Assembly (NCBI GenBank): GCA_963693285.1
Contig: OY848928.1
Coordinates: 5,299,827 to 5,363,826 of the forward strand
DNA length: 64,000 bases
Source: Xestospongia muta
Taxonomy: Eukaryota > Porifera > Demospongiae > Haplosclerida > Petrosiidae
Direction of reading: 5' to 3'
Numbering within the stretch: position 1 is the first letter of the stretch; each line of letters starts with the position of its first letter. Below, piece by piece: positions 13,601-25,139 of the stretch. The position numbers and the translations under genes were made by a program. Below the pieces are notes generated by a model, which was not told the origin of the DNA, searched no databases, and saw nothing but the letters and a program-made list of their open reading frames with translations.

Positions 13601-14953
13601 TTACTTTCTCTTGTTGCGGCTGATGCTTCTCTTAAATTTGATGAAGTGGTATAACTTAACTCCTCCGTAAATGGGCAATACTATAGCTCCGCCCACAGCA
13701 ACAACAGCACAGGCACCAACAAACAAAACAGGTACTCCAGCCAAGTAGGTCAATTTAGCTGTGAGGTACCCACCACGGACTAGCTTCCTAATTATCGGTT
13801 GATCAGGGTGATAATTGTTGGAACATCCCCAGACGTTTAGTGTAGAGTCGTGGTCAATGATCCCCAGATCTAGATAGCGACCTCCACAGTTATAACAAAA
13901 CTCAGTGTCACAACGATTACATGTCATGTGATTACATCCACTGGAACGCTGGATGTATACACGACATGTCGGACATTTTTGACAGTTGGCTACACCACGA
14001 TCGGTCTTGCTTTTGGTCCACTTTTGGAATGTTTTGGAACCTTTTTTGAACTCTTTGCACGAAATACCATTATGCCAAGGGGCGTGGCATTGAAAACACC
14101 ATTGATGTTGACAAGTAGTGCATGTAATTTTTAATTGTTCTTCTGTCACCCTTCCTATTCTTGGAAGTTGGTGCTCAGTAATTTCACAACAATTGGGACA
14201 TGTTTTTCTCTTGCCGTCGTTTTCAATATCGACCAAGAATCGATTGTATTTTGTCTTTGTTTCTTGATCACAATGATCAAGAATATAGTCTTTTTTAAAG
14301 GGCCTACCACATTCTGGATGTGGACAACTAACTTGGACACGTCCTTCATCAATATTGGATTGGATAACGGCTTTCAAACAAGAAGGGCAGATAAGGCGAT
14401 TACAACAGGGTAAATTCTTGTGACTCGATCTTGTTTGGGTTTGAGGATACCAATCCCAATCGTCCCAATACTCATACTCGTCGATAACGTTGGGGTCAAA
14501 ACAGATAATACACAAACTGTCATCATTTAAGTCAAAATCCTCTGCTGGAAGTGGCAGGGATGGAGCTGGTTGTCCAATATCCAGATCCTTTGGGGGAGGT
14601 GGAGGTGGAGGTCCGGTCAGGAGAGCTAGGGAAGAAGCTGGTATAGGAGGTGGTGGTGGAGCTATTGGAATGTTCCCCCATGTTTCTTCATCTCCAGTAC
14701 CTTCTACATCTGCTACTTCAAGACGTAAAAGAACGAATTTTGTGCTGTCGCCGCCACTGCCGACAAGAAAAAGATTTTGTGAACCGTGTTCGTGAGCTAG
14801 TTCTTCGTCTGTTAGGCCATCGAATGGTAATGCGTAGTCTTGAGACCAGTGTCCCGAGTCTCCTTCGGCTTCGTGACCTTCTAGAGCTGCTTGCTTATTG
14901 GGAAATCTCCCATCGACATCAGCAACAATGAGATTATCTACTATAGCTGCCAT
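13601..14953 (-). CDS. RBR (RING-IBR-RING) E3 ubiquitin ligase, copy 1
   Basis: Single-exon, 450-residue RBR ligase. RBR enzymes pass ubiquitin from an E2 to a catalytic Cys in RING2. The N-terminus is variable with two proline runs (about 96-122). RING1 begins near 148 (CIICFDP, CCNRLICPSCL, CPHPECGRPF). The IBR follows (CPNCCEITEH, CTTCQHQWCFQCHAPWH), then RING2 (CPTCRVYIQ, GCNHMTCNRC, FCYNCGG) with the catalytic Cys in SSGC at about 338. A hydrophobic C-terminal segment of about 35 residues (GVPVLFVGACAVVAVGGAIV) followed by a Lys/Arg tail indicates membrane anchoring, as in RNF19/RNF144 ligases. Copy 2 lies upstream on the same strand. Lack of introns among intron-rich neighbours could mean retroposition of an ancestor. 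Family sure; orthology to RNF19 or RNF144 not decided. Confidence 0.92.
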   Translation of the reverse strand: MAAIVDNLIVADVDGRFPNKQAALEGHEAEGDSGHWSQDYALPFDGLTDEELAHEHGSQNLFLVGSGGDSTKFVLLRLEVADVEGTGDEETWGNIPIAPPPPPIPASSLALLTGPPPPPPPKDLDIGQPAPSLPLPAEDFDLNDDSLCIICFDPNVIDEYEYWDDWDWYPQTQTRSSHKNLPCCNRLICPSCLKAVIQSNIDEGRVQVSCPHPECGRPFKKDYILDHCDQETKTKYNRFLVDIENDGKRKTCPNCCEITEHQLPRIGRVTEEQLKITCTTCQHQWCFQCHAPWHNGISCKEFKKGSKTFQKWTKSKTDRGVANCQKCPTCRVYIQRSSGCNHMTCNRCDTEFCYNCGGRYLDLGIIDHDSTLNVWGCSNNYHPDQPIIRKLVRGGYLTAKLTYLAGVPVLFVGACAVVAVGGAIVLPIYGGVKLYHFIKFKRSISRNKRK

Positions 14954-16046
14954 TATCTTTACAGATCAAAAACTTAAAAATCCGTCAATTATATTTTTAT
15001 TATAATTGATCGTACAGTTGAAGCGTTTCTCTTTTTATACTCGGAGGAACATACTCTATTTTTAGCATTGTTCTAAAAATAGAATGATGTAATGACGACA
15101 TACTATTCATAGCGACATCTAAATATGGTATGGTTATCCCATTTTTTAAACAACTAATAGACCAAAAGTAAAGGTGTTTTGGTAGGATGACTTAACATAC
15201 ACAAAACATTATTAAATTACTATGACACCTTTATCAGCTGTCATTCTTAAAAGGATTGACTTACAATGGCACGTATGCACTCGCCTTTCCCACTCAATTA
15301 CCACAGTGATGTGCTAATACTTTAATATGCAATATATTTACCCTATATATTACCATTACTATACACAGAGCAATAATATAGTCACCTGTTATGTGCATAC
15401 CAGAATCAATATAGCCATAGCTATTATGGTTTACTGATAACTCATTTGTGACTAATACACTTCATAGGTTCCTTTAATATAGATAAGTTAAATTGCTCAC
15501 TAAACTAATAATATATTGTCACATTGATCTACAAAGTATACAGTAATGACTGCCACACCATCAATATTTGCATAGATAATCTAATGAATACAATTAAATA
15601 ACATGTGTCGTCCACATCATCCTTGACTGTGTGGAAAGAATACTTGTGACATCACCTACAATATATGAAATGATAATTATGTATACACATCCATATATAG
15701 TATATGTTATATATAAAATGACCTCCTGTAATGAGCATGTGTACACAGATTGGGTCGTGGTTTGTTATAGGTCATCATTACATCATTATAGTTATGGTAA
15801 TGTACCTTTTTTAGTATTTATTTACTTTACTTTATATTAGTTGTGTTTGAGTGCATGTAGAAAGTATAAATAGTAAAAGAAACTATGATTAAAGAGATAA
15901 CATTTAAATCATTGTTTGTAATACAGCAGCATGAATATTTGTACAGAGAACATTAAGAATTATCAAAAACACAGGTAAATATAAGTGACGTTTGTAATAC
16001 ATACAATTTACACAAAATTTCATAAGTCATTATTGTATTATAAGTT
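14954..16046. other. Intergenic region between the two RBR genes
   Basis: About 1.1 kb of AT-rich DNA containing the promoter of RBR copy 1 at its left end and the 3' flank of copy 2 at its right end. A near copy of TTTTTAGCATTGTTCTAAAAATAGA, at 15057-15082, recurs upstream of copy 2 (about 17452-17495). No other gene or repeat is seen. Confidence 0.5.
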
Positions 16047-17396
16047 TTAAAAATGACGTCTTTGTCTTTTCATTTTTATATATCGATACAGTGCTGCTGT
16101 CCCAATTACAGCTGCACCAATGGGTACCACCACGGCTGCACCTACTAGCAAAATAGCAACTCCACCCACAAGGATAACTGGATAGCCAGTGAGAGCAGCT
16201 CCTCTGGCAAAGAGATATCCTCCACGTAAGAGTCGTCTCTTAACTGGTTTATCTGGTAAATAATTGTAAGGGCAACCAAGAACAGCCAAGCTTTTATGAT
16301 GATTACCCAGGCCTAGAAATGATCTGAAGTAACCTCCACATTTGTAACAAAAATGAGAATGACATTGATTGCATGTCATGTGATCACAACCAGTAGATCT
16401 CTCAATGTACACTTTACACTTCGGACACTTTTGACAATTGGGAACGTAGCCGGCCAATCGTCCTTTAGTCCACTTGTAAAACTGTTTATCTCCTAGACGA
16501 TATGCTTCACAAGAGATCCCTTCGTGCCAAGGAGAATGGCAGTTGAAACACCAATCAAATGAGCAACCATCACAAATGACTTTATAGTTTTCTGGTGTAA
16601 CTAGTTTGCTGATGTGAGATGGAAGATTGCGTTCTGTTACAATACAACAATTAGGACAAGTTTTTTTTGTTCCATCTCCCTCATGGTTAAGTCGGAATCG
16701 TTCATACTTTAATTGGATCTCAACATCAGAGATGTGTTCGACAATGAAATTTCTTTTCAATGGTTTGTTGCAGTTCGGTAAAGGACATGGCATAAATGTA
16801 CGTGCTTCAGTGATGTTGGTTTTAATCATTAGTCTTATACAATCTCTACAAACTTTCTCACCACAGCAATGGAGTCTTGTGATGTTGTAACTACTTTCTA
16901 AGCATATGGGACACAGAGAAGGTGGTTGAGGTGACTCTGACGAAGGAGATGTTTGTGCATGTACACTCTCTAAGCTTCTTAGCTTTACTGGTCGGATACT
17001 ACCAACAGAAAAAGCTCTTCGAAATTCTAAATCTGGTAGTCCAGCTCCGGGAAGATCAAGATTGAAAGAAGAACGAGAAAAGGAGGATGAGAGTAGAGGT
17101 GAAAGAGGAGGTGGAGTTGGTATGGTGCTCCGATTACTCACAGGAGTCACTTGCTCAGAAAATTCTTTAGTGAAGTCACTTTGAGACAAATCTGCTCCTG
17201 GCAAGTCAAATTCATATGACCATCGACCAGAGTCAGTGTCTCCTTCTAGTAGTGATTCATCTTTACTTTGTTCTTGTACTTGAGAATGACTGTTAGAGTC
17301 TAGAGAGTCGATAATTCGCTGAACTATTATTTCTGGATCCTCAGTAATGAAATTGTTACAGGGTTCTATCTCTATATCAATTACCACTGCAGCCAT
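16047..17396 (-). CDS. RBR (RING-IBR-RING) E3 ubiquitin ligase, copy 2
   Basis: Single-exon, 449-residue paralogue of the ligase at 13601-14953. It shares the zinc-binding pattern (CPICLESSYN, CCGEKVCRDC; CPNCCIVTER, CDGCSFDWCFNCHSPWH; CPKCKVYIERSTGCDHMTC), with the expected catalytic Cys in STGC near 333, and a C-terminal hydrophobic stretch (YPVILVGGVAILLVGAAVVV) before a basic tail. Both copies also share a short acidic N-terminal motif (DSGHWSQDYALP versus DSGRWSYEFDLP), which may be a substrate or localisation element. Proline-rich runs of copy 1 are weaker here. Divergent from PDCL3 with about 216 bp between start codons. Confidence 0.92.
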   Translation of the reverse strand: MAAVVIDIEIEPCNNFITEDPEIIVQRIIDSLDSNSHSQVQEQSKDESLLEGDTDSGRWSYEFDLPGADLSQSDFTKEFSEQVTPVSNRSTIPTPPPLSPLLSSSFSRSSFNLDLPGAGLPDLEFRRAFSVGSIRPVKLRSLESVHAQTSPSSESPQPPSLCPICLESSYNITRLHCCGEKVCRDCIRLMIKTNITEARTFMPCPLPNCNKPLKRNFIVEHISDVEIQLKYERFRLNHEGDGTKKTCPNCCIVTERNLPSHISKLVTPENYKVICDGCSFDWCFNCHSPWHEGISCEAYRLGDKQFYKWTKGRLAGYVPNCQKCPKCKVYIERSTGCDHMTCNQCHSHFCYKCGGYFRSFLGLGNHHKSLAVLGCPYNYLPDKPVKRRLLRGGYLFARGAALTGYPVILVGGVAILLVGAAVVVPIGAAVIGTAALYRYIKMKRQRRHF

Positions 17397-17612
17397 TGCG
17401 GTAATGTAAAGAATGGTTTACTGTTGTGGCGCAGTGTCTTTTGTACCTAAACATTGCTACTATTTTTAGAAATAGGCGTCATCTCTAAAAATAGACTCTA
17501 TTTAGGTTACTTCATTTCCTGTTTATACAATGACAATCAAAGAAGAAGTAGTAATGTGTGGGCAACAAATATTTTAACCCTTTCTGAGCGTTACACTCAC
17601 TCACCATTCACA
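17397..17612. promoter_or_regulatory. Divergent promoter RBR copy 2 / PDCL3
   Basis: About 216 bp lie between the two start codons. An imperfect inverted repeat (CTATTTTTAGAAATAG, then ATCTCTAAAAATAGAC) sits at 17459-17493; similar words occur upstream of RBR copy 1, so it may be a shared control site of the RBR pair. That role is inferred. Confidence 0.45.
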
Positions 17613-18726
17613 ATGCAGAACCCCAACGAAGACACAGAATGGAATGATGTATTAAGAGCTAAAGGTATCTTACCACCAAAAGAGAAGGAAGTGTCAGAAG
17701 ACACTATAGTTCAAGTGAGATATCAAAACTTTCTATTGTTATTATTAACCAGTAGGCCATCATAGTACTATGTTTAGTGGTTTGGTTTAGGATTCTATAC
17801 AGAACAAAGGATGAACCTCCTGACGCAACTGCTTTTTATTTTTCTATCTTCAGATTGTTGACAATGTTGTTAAAGATAGAGTGGTAAATGAAGAAGCTCC
17901 TACTAAACCTATTGAAGATATGTCACTGGATGAATTAGAAGAACTTGAAGATGATGTAGACGAAAGAATCTTATTAGAATACCGGTCAGTGAGTCTATCC
18001 TATTTACTACGACCTCATTGATTAAGATAGTGTGTTAATTTCCCTAGGCAAAAACGTTTAGCTGAAATGATGGCTATACAACAGAGAGCTATTTTTGGTT
18101 CAGTAAGAGAAATCAGTGCTGTTGATTACGTTGATGAAGTTAATAAAGCCGGTGCTGGTGTGTGGGTGGTACTACATTTATACAAATCTGGGTACCTTAA
18201 TAGAAAAATGGATGGATTGATAAGACTAACAGATGGACAGATGGATGGATGAATGGATGGATGGATACTCAGATAGATAGTTGATTTTCACCTTAAAAAT
18301 TTATTTTTTAGTATTCCACTCTGTACATTAGTCAATCAACACATAACGATATTGGCTTCTAAATTTCCTGCTACTAAATTTCTTAAAAGTGTTTCTACAA
18401 CTTGTATCCCAAACTATCCGGACAAGAACCTGCCAACAATTTTCGTTTACTTTGAAGAAGATCTTAAAGGTCAAATGATCGGACCCTTTGAATTTGGTGG
18501 CATGAATCTCACACTTGATGGTAAATTATATACATGAGGGAAACCCTGTTAAGTGGTAATATTAATTTGTTATCTAGAATTAGAATGGAAGCTCTCAGAA
18601 ATAGGTGCAGTCAAATCAGAGCTTGAGGAAAATCCTTGGAAAAAGAGAGAGATTCGTGATGTTATGTCAATGTCTGTTAGAGATACTTATCGTGATCCAG
18701 ATGACTCAGATGATGATGATGATTAG
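17613..18726 (+). CDS. PDCL3: Phosducin-like protein 3 (CCT chaperonin cofactor)
   Basis: Cytosolic thioredoxin-fold cofactor of the CCT chaperonin that helps fold tubulin and actin. Exons: 17613-17714, 17854-17984, 18048-18191, 18312-18520, 18578-18726; 244 residues against 239 in human. Nearly the whole protein aligns by eye: start [82 protein letters not shown], and an acidic DDSDDDD end. The thioredoxin domain lacks a CxxC redox pair, as in the whole family. The stop codon is only about 150 bp before the start of the next gene on the same strand. Confidence 0.97.
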
Positions 18727-18874
18727 TAATAGAATCATTATAGTAAATTGTATTATAGTTTTTGTTCTTTTAGCCAGATAGCTCTTTAAATGAAATATAC
18801 ATATTTTTATAGTAATTATTATGACCATGTGGCAAGTGTTGGAGGAGGAGTGGCTAAAGTATAGAAAATGAAAC

Positions 18875-21309
18875 ATGTCTGAGGATGACACAGAGCACGA
18901 CTATCTTCTCTCCTCGCAGAGACCACAAAAACCGTCACTATGGCGTTCAAACTGTTTTCCCTGTATCCCCAAGCGGTATATAATAGCTCTGCTTGCTTTT
19001 CTTGGTTTTCTCAACGTGTATGCTCTACGAGTTAATCTCTCTATGGCTATTGTTGTGATGGTCAACAATACAAATGAAGAAGGACATGACAAGAATAAAG
19101 AAGGCATTATTAAACCTCACAAGGTACATAATATACTTTAATTGTCATATGAAAATATAAGGTCGCTTGGAATTGATATATAATGTTTTACTCATGATAA
19201 TAACTTGTTTACTTACACTCTAGACTTATAATTGGACTCCTTCAGAACAAGGTAAATTTCACTAGATAATTTGGCATCAAAATGATTGTACATTGTTAGT
19301 TTCTTGGTAAACTATGACTGATGTTACAAATAACTAATCTCTCTCTCACCTCACATGTACACACATACATACATACACTCTCAATATAGGATGGCTCCTT
19401 GCTGCCTTTTTCTTTGGATATATACTCACTCAGATTCCAGGAGGATGGTTGGCGCAACGTTTTGGTGCTAAATACATATATGGTGTGGGTATTGTCATGA
19501 CAGCTGTCTTCACTTTGTTTACACCAATTGCAGCAAATGTTAGTGTCTGGTTACTTGTAGTTGTACGAATACTTGAAGGGATATTTGAAGTAAGTAGACT
19601 TGATGAAATCAATCGTATCTGTTTTTAATGAATGGGAAGACAATGTGAAAAATTTATTGTGCTATCATTTGTCAGTACATCCTACCTTCTATTCATTCAA
19701 TTAAGACTGCATGGTCGACATTGTTGTTTCTGCTGTGTTTTGTATATAGGGTGTGACCTTTCCTGCTAACCATGCTCTCTGGAGTAAATGGGCACCACCT
19801 TCAGAGAGAGCTCGATTACTAACTTTTTCCGTATCAGGTCTGAGATATACAGGTGTTGCTCTTTACTCTCTGTCTCTCTCTCTCTCTCTTAGGTCAATAT
19901 GTGGGTAGCATTGTCTCTTTTCCATTAACAGCTGTATTTTGTTCATATGGGTTTGATGGAGGCTGGCCATCTGCTTTCTATGTGTTTGGTAAATTAACAA
20001 ATCACAACACAACAGTGTCTTTGAGAGCTTCTAAATTTTATAGGTATTATTGGTATTCTTTGGTTTGTCATTTGGTTATTTTTGGCGTTTGATAGCCCTG
20101 CCAGTCATCCACGTATCTCACCAGATGAAAGGAGATACATTGAACAAAGTATTGCCGAGGCTAAAGTTGAAATAGGACATATTCCCACTCCATGGTTACA
20201 AATTTGCACTTCTCCTGGTGTTTGGGCTGTCATGGTAACTCATTTTTGTGGCAATTATGGATTCTATGTTCTGCTAACTACAATGCCAACATATTTCAAA
20301 CAAGTACTTAGGTTTGATCTGGGAAAGGTAAGCCGTCTTTCTTGCATACGTTAATACTTAAACCACACTCACTAGGAACTAATTATGAATGGAGTATTCT
20401 CTGCTATACCATACGTTTGTGAGACGTTTGTTGTAATGTTAGCTGGTCCATTGGCTGATGCAATGAGGGCAAAGTGTTTCTCAGTAACAGTGACAAGAAA
20501 AATATTTACATGCTCCTGTATGGAAGTGATGTTATGGTTTTTGAAGAGGATGGTTAAATGGTTGAATTAAATAGCTAGTTAGATTATTTTTGTTTGTCCT
20601 TCTATAAATATAAACAATTACAAATTGTGCTCAATAGTACAGAGTTTAGATTTCATCTACTTTTAAATAAAACCACTTTTTTATTTTATCTTCTATAGCT
20701 CTCACTCTCTCAGCTTTGTTTCTCATCTTTTGTGCTTACTTTGGCCGTACTAAATTCACAGCATTATTTTTATTATCAGTTGGAGTTGGAGCTGGTGGAC
20801 TGCAGATTGCTGGCCATCCAGTTGGTATCATAGATATGGCTCCTAGATTTTCTGGAGTAATAATGGGTTTTATGAACCTTGCTGGAACCATCCCTGGAAT
20901 TATTGGTCCAATCATTGCTAAGAGTATAGCTAATGCAGTAAGTTACAGGGAACTAAAATTACAATTTACTTCGTACAAATACATTATAAAATATAGTAGC
21001 AGATGTGTTATAATAATTATAGAAAATACAACAAAAAAGTCTGTATCTGATATCAGTTAGCAAGCTCTTTTCTTTCTTGTTTTTCTTTTGCACACACAGA
21101 ATGATGATCAAATTACTCTTTTGAGAGATCAATGGGAAAGTGTATTTTTGTTAGCTGGTGAAATATATTTATTTGGTGCGATTATTTATGCTATTTTGGG
21201 TGATGCATCAAAACAGTCCTGGGCAGATGGCACAATGAAAAAAGTGAGAACATCTGTTGTACTAACAACATCTTGTAATGATGGTGATAGTGTTAAATCT
21301 TATAATTAA
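18875..21309 (+). CDS. SLC17-family anion transporter, copy A
   Basis: Major-facilitator transporter of the SLC17 group (sialin/vesicular glutamate transporter type), about 511 residues. Exons: 18875-19123, 19224-19251, 19390-19589, 19750-19837, 19893-19988, 20044-20327, 20376-20517, 20699-20937, 21100-21309; phases agree. Landmarks: first helix with [110 protein letters not shown] and [19 protein letters not shown], giving the expected 12 helices. The long loop between helices 1 and 2 has an NNT glycosylation site. Substrate cannot be read from the sequence. Copy B is inverted downstream. Confidence 0.93.
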
Positions 21310-21409
21310 ATTAATTTAATTTTTGTATATTTAATAGTAATTATAACAGGATATGTCATTTTTAAGTTGAGTGTTATATTTTAGAGTTTATACAATAAAA
21401 AAGTACAGT

Positions 21410-21530
21410 TGTTTGGGGCAGGGATGCATCAAAGCAGTCCTGAGAAGACGATACAGTGAAAAAAGTGATCATCTCTCTTGTTACTACCATCTTGTAATGA
21501 TCATGATAGTGTTAAGTCACATATCATGGA
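21410..21530 (+). pseudogene. Duplicated fragment of the SLC17 copy A last exon
   Basis: About 100 bp after the stop codon of copy A, a stretch repeats the end of its last exon: GATGCATCAAAACAGTCCTG and the following AAAAAAGTGA / CATCTTGTAATGATGGTGAT in the gene against GATGCATCAAAGCAGTCCTG and matching words here. The reading frame is lost by small indels and substitutions. It is a local tandem duplicate that now lies in the 3' flank. Confidence 0.85.
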
Positions 21531-21639
21531 TTACTTTCAATTAATTTTATTATTCATTTCACTTTTTAATTTTGCTGTCACAATAATATATTTTATACAA
21601 TAAAAAGTTACAGCTCAATTAAATCACTACTAATGATTG

Positions 21640-21965
21640 ATGTATCACTGCAGACTATTTATAAAAAATTAAAATTGTTTTAGAGTAACTTATGCTTGAT
21701 AACCCCTCAGGTGAGGTAATCCTGGCTGGAGTATTGCCCCTCACTTCAGACCAGCTGTACTGGGATTTGAGATAAGGGTATATATCACTCTTTCAAGCAG
21801 ACCAGGAATGCAACCACCATGTCTTCATATTTAAAGAGAAACAACCAGCTGTATCCTAGCCTGTCCCAAAGGGATACCCCACCAAAGGTACACTGGAAAC
21901 CACCTCAGAGGTCATGATGGAACAGACACTGACAACACAACTGCCTAACCTGACTTGATTACTTT
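21640..21965. other. Unassigned higher-GC block between SLC17 copies
   Basis: A stretch of roughly 300 bp, clearly richer in C and G than its flanks, lies in the convergent spacer 21310-22357. It has no open frame of note, no terminal repeats I can find and no similarity I recognise. It could be an old interspersed element or a noncoding exon. The rest of the spacer is AT-rich. Confidence 0.35.
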
Positions 21966-22357
21966 CGCTTTTATATTTACTGGATAATTTTTCGCAAAGC
22001 ACTTGTGTGTCAAGATTTTGTTGACACATTAATTAGTCATGAACTCATTATATGATCAAGTTGTCATGAATTTGATTAAACTCAACAATGATTGCTTTTA
22101 CAAAATACTGTAGTATGAAAACACACAGACTTCCACAGCAATAGTTCATTTCACAGTTCTCAAAAATGTTTATTCACAGTAGTTTTATGTACAATGGATA
22201 AATAGTGAATGTATTCGGATAATAAAATAATTAAATTAACAGCTGACTTAACAATTCCAATCAATTGAAATACCTAATATTAATTAAAATTAGATTTACA
22301 ACAAGCTCAATTGGTATATAAAGTCAGCATTACTGTACGCATATAAAAAGTCTTCAA

Positions 22358-23828
22358 TCAGTCAGAAAGAAATGTTGGATGTTGAATAGACTTATTACTT
22401 TTAGTCTTTTTGGGTGGTACAAAATCTTTTTCTGGCGATAATGACACTGGTCTTTTTATCTCATCATTATTTATTGTGCTAGTCTTCTCATGATCAACTC
22501 CATCCGCCCAACGTTGTTTCTTGCCATCTCCTAGGATGAGGTAAATGGCTGCCCCAAACAAGTAAATTTCAGCTGCTAGAATAAATACACTTCTCCATTC
22601 ATCTTGATAAGTCTCTCTATAGCTTTCACCTGGTGTGGGCTGCAGCCAAAGAAATAAATCATGTATTATTTATTTTAATTGACAGACAACAGTCCACTGA
22701 TACTCAGTAATCTGCAGCATTAATTACTTTGACTTTTCTGAACAACTTTCACTTTTTGATTTACTTGTTTTTACACAGATTTTTTTTGTTACATTAATTA
22801 TATACTTTAATTACGGGAAAGTTCAAAATTACAGTTATCATAAAATAAACTTTTTATTATGTGACATACTTCTTTAGCAATGACTTTAGCAACCAAGGGA
22901 GCAACAATACCAGGTATGGTGGCTACTAAATTTGTAATTCCCATTAGTATACCAGCATAACGTGGTGCTAGATCAATATGATTAATATTGAACCCGGCCA
23001 TGGCCATTGCACTACAACCAACTGATACTGAAAGATAAAGAACAGCATCCAATTTTGTTTTACCAAAATAACCGGTAAATATCAGACCAGCTGCACCCAG
23101 TACAAATGCTGGAAGAAGTGCCAATAAAATCATGGTTTAATAATTTGGACATAGTTACCTAAAGTAGTGAATATTTTTCTGACAAATGTTGTGGACAACC
23201 ATTTTCTTCTCAGAAAATCTGCAATTTGTCCACTAATAAGAGTTACTATAACAAACCCTACATATGGAATAGCAGAGAATATACCATTTTCTATAATATC
23301 CTGCAAAAAAAGAAAGAACAGTAAAAATTAATACTATTCCTTAACTACTATTTTGTTACTGATACAATCTGCAGAGTTTGGTATGCTTTCTCTGTTGATT
23401 TTGTCAACAACTATTTCATTTTAATGTGACATGTTTTGGTAATTTTTATTAGTTGAAATACTCAAATACTGCTCCTTCAATACTTACACTGCCCATAGTA
23501 AGGTTCAAAGCATCATGGAAATATGATGGTATACAAGTTAATAGTGTATAGTTTCCCCAATTATTACAAAAATGAGCCACAACAATTGCCCAAACTGAAG
23601 GCGATGTCATAATTTGAAACCATGGTATGGGAACCTGGATACAAGAAAGAAGAAAAATAGTTGGACATACTAAAGTAATCATACTTTCTTGTTGGTTTCA
23701 TCTTTATTAGCCTCAGCAATGCTGGACTCAATATATTTCCTTTCAGCTAATGATATACGTGGGTGACTAGCAGGACTGTCAAACCCTAAAAATAACCAAA
23801 ATATAAACCACAGAGTACCTAATGTTCC

Positions 23829-23916
<88 letters not shown>

Positions 23917-24864
23917 TGCAAACATAGCCATGAATTTCTGTTAATGTCCAATAGTCTCACCAAAGACATAGAACACAGAAGGCCATCCTCCATCAAATCC
24001 ATACACACATAACAAAGCTGATATAGGAAACGAAATTATATTTCCTGTCATTGGACCTGAAAACAACAAAAAATTAAGCTGACTATAAATTTAACAAAAA
24101 TAATCAATTAATTAATGCAGCAATAATTTTAGAGCATACCTGCATAAGTTATTGTTGTGAGTATACTTCTCTCTGTTGGTGGAGCCCATTTACCCCAGAG
24201 TGCATGCATTGCTGGGAATGTAACTCCCTATGCATAAGAGTATTATATTAGCAGATCATAGTGTTGTAGACCAAACCTCAAAAAAGCCTTCAAGTACTCT
24301 CAAAGCTATCAGGAGTCCAATATGTATTCTAGCAGCTAATGCAGTGAGGAGTGTTAGAATTGCAGTCATGACAATTCCAACACCAAATACAGTTCGTCCT
24401 CCGATAACTCCAGCAAGAAAGCCACCAGGAATCTGCATTATTATGTAACCAAAGAAGAAAGAAGACAGAACCCAACCTGTTTGGGCATTGAAGCAAGGAG
24501 CAAAAACAATTTAAACAGTATGCTACAGTAACCTAACCTTGTTGTGTAGATGTCCAATTGAATTGCTATAGAAAAAAAACTTAGTTTCTTCATTGCCTGT
24601 CTTATAGTGACTCACATGATGAGAGCTTCCATTAGCTGAAGTGTTAACCATCTCTATAATAGCCATAGAGAGATTGACTCTCAATGCATAAACATTTACA
24701 AACCCCCAAAAACCCATTATAGCTAAAATATATCGAGCTGGGATGCATGGACAGCAGTCTTGACGCCATAGTTCTTTTAGACCGCTCCAATAACTCTCTC
24801 TAGATAAATCATTATCATCAAAATCTCCTCTCTTCTTTTTCAACAATGGCTGTTTCTCCCCCAT
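22358..24864 (-). CDS. SLC17-family anion transporter, copy B
   Basis: Inverted paralogue of copy A, about 534 residues. Exons on the minus strand: 24864-24616, 24565-24538, 24476-24277, 24227-24140, 24056-23961, 23818-23685, 23634-23488, 23300-23159, 23108-22870, 22639-22358. Exon lengths 249, 28, 200, 88, 96, 142 and 239 nt are identical to those of copy A; one extra intron splits A's 284-nt exon into 134 and 147 nt. I start at the ATG of MGEKQPLL, which makes exon 1 exactly as long as in copy A. Landmarks: [76 protein letters not shown]. The C-terminal tail is longer and Lys/Ser-rich. Divergent from EIF2B4. Confidence 0.93.
23830..23914. repeat. (GA)n microsatellite in SLC17 copy B intron
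   Basis: About 42 GA units on the plus strand; on the gene's sense strand this is a TC tract ending 10-12 nt before the 3' splice site of the exon 23818-23685, so it forms the polypyrimidine tract. Confidence 0.95.
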
Positions 24865-25139
24865 TGTTTGAGCCACACCTCTAACAGCTTCCAAAAAGGG
24901 CGTGGCCGAACATTTATAATTAATAAATTATAGACCTATGATCGAATGAAATAAAATTAAAGCACAAGAGAGAAATTATAAACCATTGTCTCTCATATTT
25001 CTGCGTTGCAGGTACTGCTTTCTTGCTAAAAAGAATACACCTTTTTTGTTGTGTTCATTTCCAATCAAGACATGTGGTTAACGTTTACGGATTTCCGTAT
25101 ACTCTAAAGGTGTGCTTATTGACTACGCCTTTTGCTAAA
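24865..25139. promoter_or_regulatory. Divergent promoter SLC17 copy B / EIF2B4
   Basis: About 275 bp between the two start codons. It must hold both leaders; the only open extension upstream of the EIF2B4 ATG (from 25023) lacks an ATG start. No defined element is seen. Confidence 0.5.

Noticed and set aside
24865..24894. Upstream start of SLC17 copy B at 24894
   Set aside because: That codon is TTG; the ATG at 24864 makes exon 1 the same length as in copy A.
25023..25139. 39-residue N-terminal extension of EIF2B4
   Set aside because: The extension begins with TTG and resembles leader sequence; the ATG at 25140 fits the family.
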